Source: Clostridiales bacterium
GTDB taxonomy: Bacteria > Bacillota_A > Clostridia > Christensenellales > CAG-917
DNA length: 5,774 nucleotides
Direction of reading: 5' to 3'
Assembly: GCA_031282095.1 (NCBI GenBank)
Contig: JAITEJ010000047.1
Coordinates: 1-5,774 of the forward strand
The notes under the pieces were generated by a model, which saw nothing but the letters and a program-made list of their open reading frames with translations, was not told the DNA's origin and searched no databases. This document shows positions 5,642 to 5,774 of this stretch, piece by piece (within the stretch, counting starts at the first letter, position 1; each line of letters opens with the position of its first letter). The position numbers and the translations under genes were made by a program.

Positions 5642-5774
5642 GAGAACGCCAACGAAAAGCTTTCCAACCACTTTTGTCCTTTTTTCTTAATGAGAAAATC
5701 GAAAAACCATGTGGCGCACGCCGCGACCGCAACGGCGATGAGAGGGAAGAATACCCCTCCGCTTTCGTCTCCCG
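5581..5774 (-). CDS. DUF5058-like membrane protein, C-terminal part (cut by window edge)
   Basis: The last 63 or so residues of a reading frame that enters from the right edge and ends at TAG (5581-5583). It has a hydrophobic segment GVFFPLIAVAVAACATWFF, a basic cytoplasmic-type loop LIKKKGQKWLES, and a second hydrophobic stretch FSLAFSMLLGMSAVAGV ending in AILLSVM. The pattern resembles the C-terminus of DUF5058 family proteins, whose function is not established. The gene lies 212 bp upstream of, and codirectional with, another multi-pass membrane protein, so joint action in transport is inferred. A 79-codon GTG-started frame over the same region (5671-5432) is in a different register and is rejected. 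Confidence 0.65.
   Translation of the reverse strand, partial: GDESGGVFFPLIAVAVAACATWFFDFLIKKKGQKWLESFSLAFSMLLGMSAVAGVNAILLSVM

Overview
The window looks like a chromosomal piece of an uncultured, probably low-to-mid GC Firmicute (Clostridia-type). The grounds are strong Shine-Dalgarno sites, a textbook sigma-A promoter with an extended -10, a lipobox lipoprotein, and a membrane-protein pair of a kind I associate with Clostridia. The taxonomy is inference; there is no marker gene. All recognisable genes lie on the minus strand, so the text below follows transcription from right to left.

Layout: (1) 5774-5581, the 3' end of a membrane protein resembling the DUF5058 family. (2) 5580-5369, a gap filled with decayed direct copies of that gene's own 3' end. 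(3) 5368-4601, a 255-residue multi-pass membrane protein, probably the partner of the first in a transport system of unknown substrate. (4) 4600-4371, a gap built of direct repeats of about 110-117 bp that carry copies of the start region of the next gene. (5) 4370-2331, a 679-residue secreted lipoprotein of unknown function. (6) 2330-1769, a repeat-dominated gap with seven tandem units of about 46 bp inside a larger duplicated element. One copy of that element forms the last ~41 codons of the lipoprotein gene. (7) 1768-623, a cystathionine gamma-synthase/gamma-lyase-type PLP enzyme with its own strong promoter and two palindromes. (8) 622-379, an AT-rich gap with a possible terminator and an extended -10 promoter. 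(9) 378-1, the first 126 codons of a MalY/PatB-type cystathionine beta-lyase.

The two PLP enzymes make biochemical sense together. A gamma-synthase joins cysteine to an activated homoserine to give cystathionine, and a MalY/PatB beta-lyase splits cystathionine to homocysteine for methionine synthesis. They appear to have separate promoters.

The most unusual aspect is not a gene. Three of the four intergenic gaps consist largely of imperfect direct repeats, and in each case one repeat copy overlaps the start or end of a neighbouring reading frame. This suggests repeated local duplication or insertion at gene borders that is remodelling termini, most clearly the C-terminus of the lipoprotein. 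I saw no CRISPR array, transposase, tRNA or rRNA.
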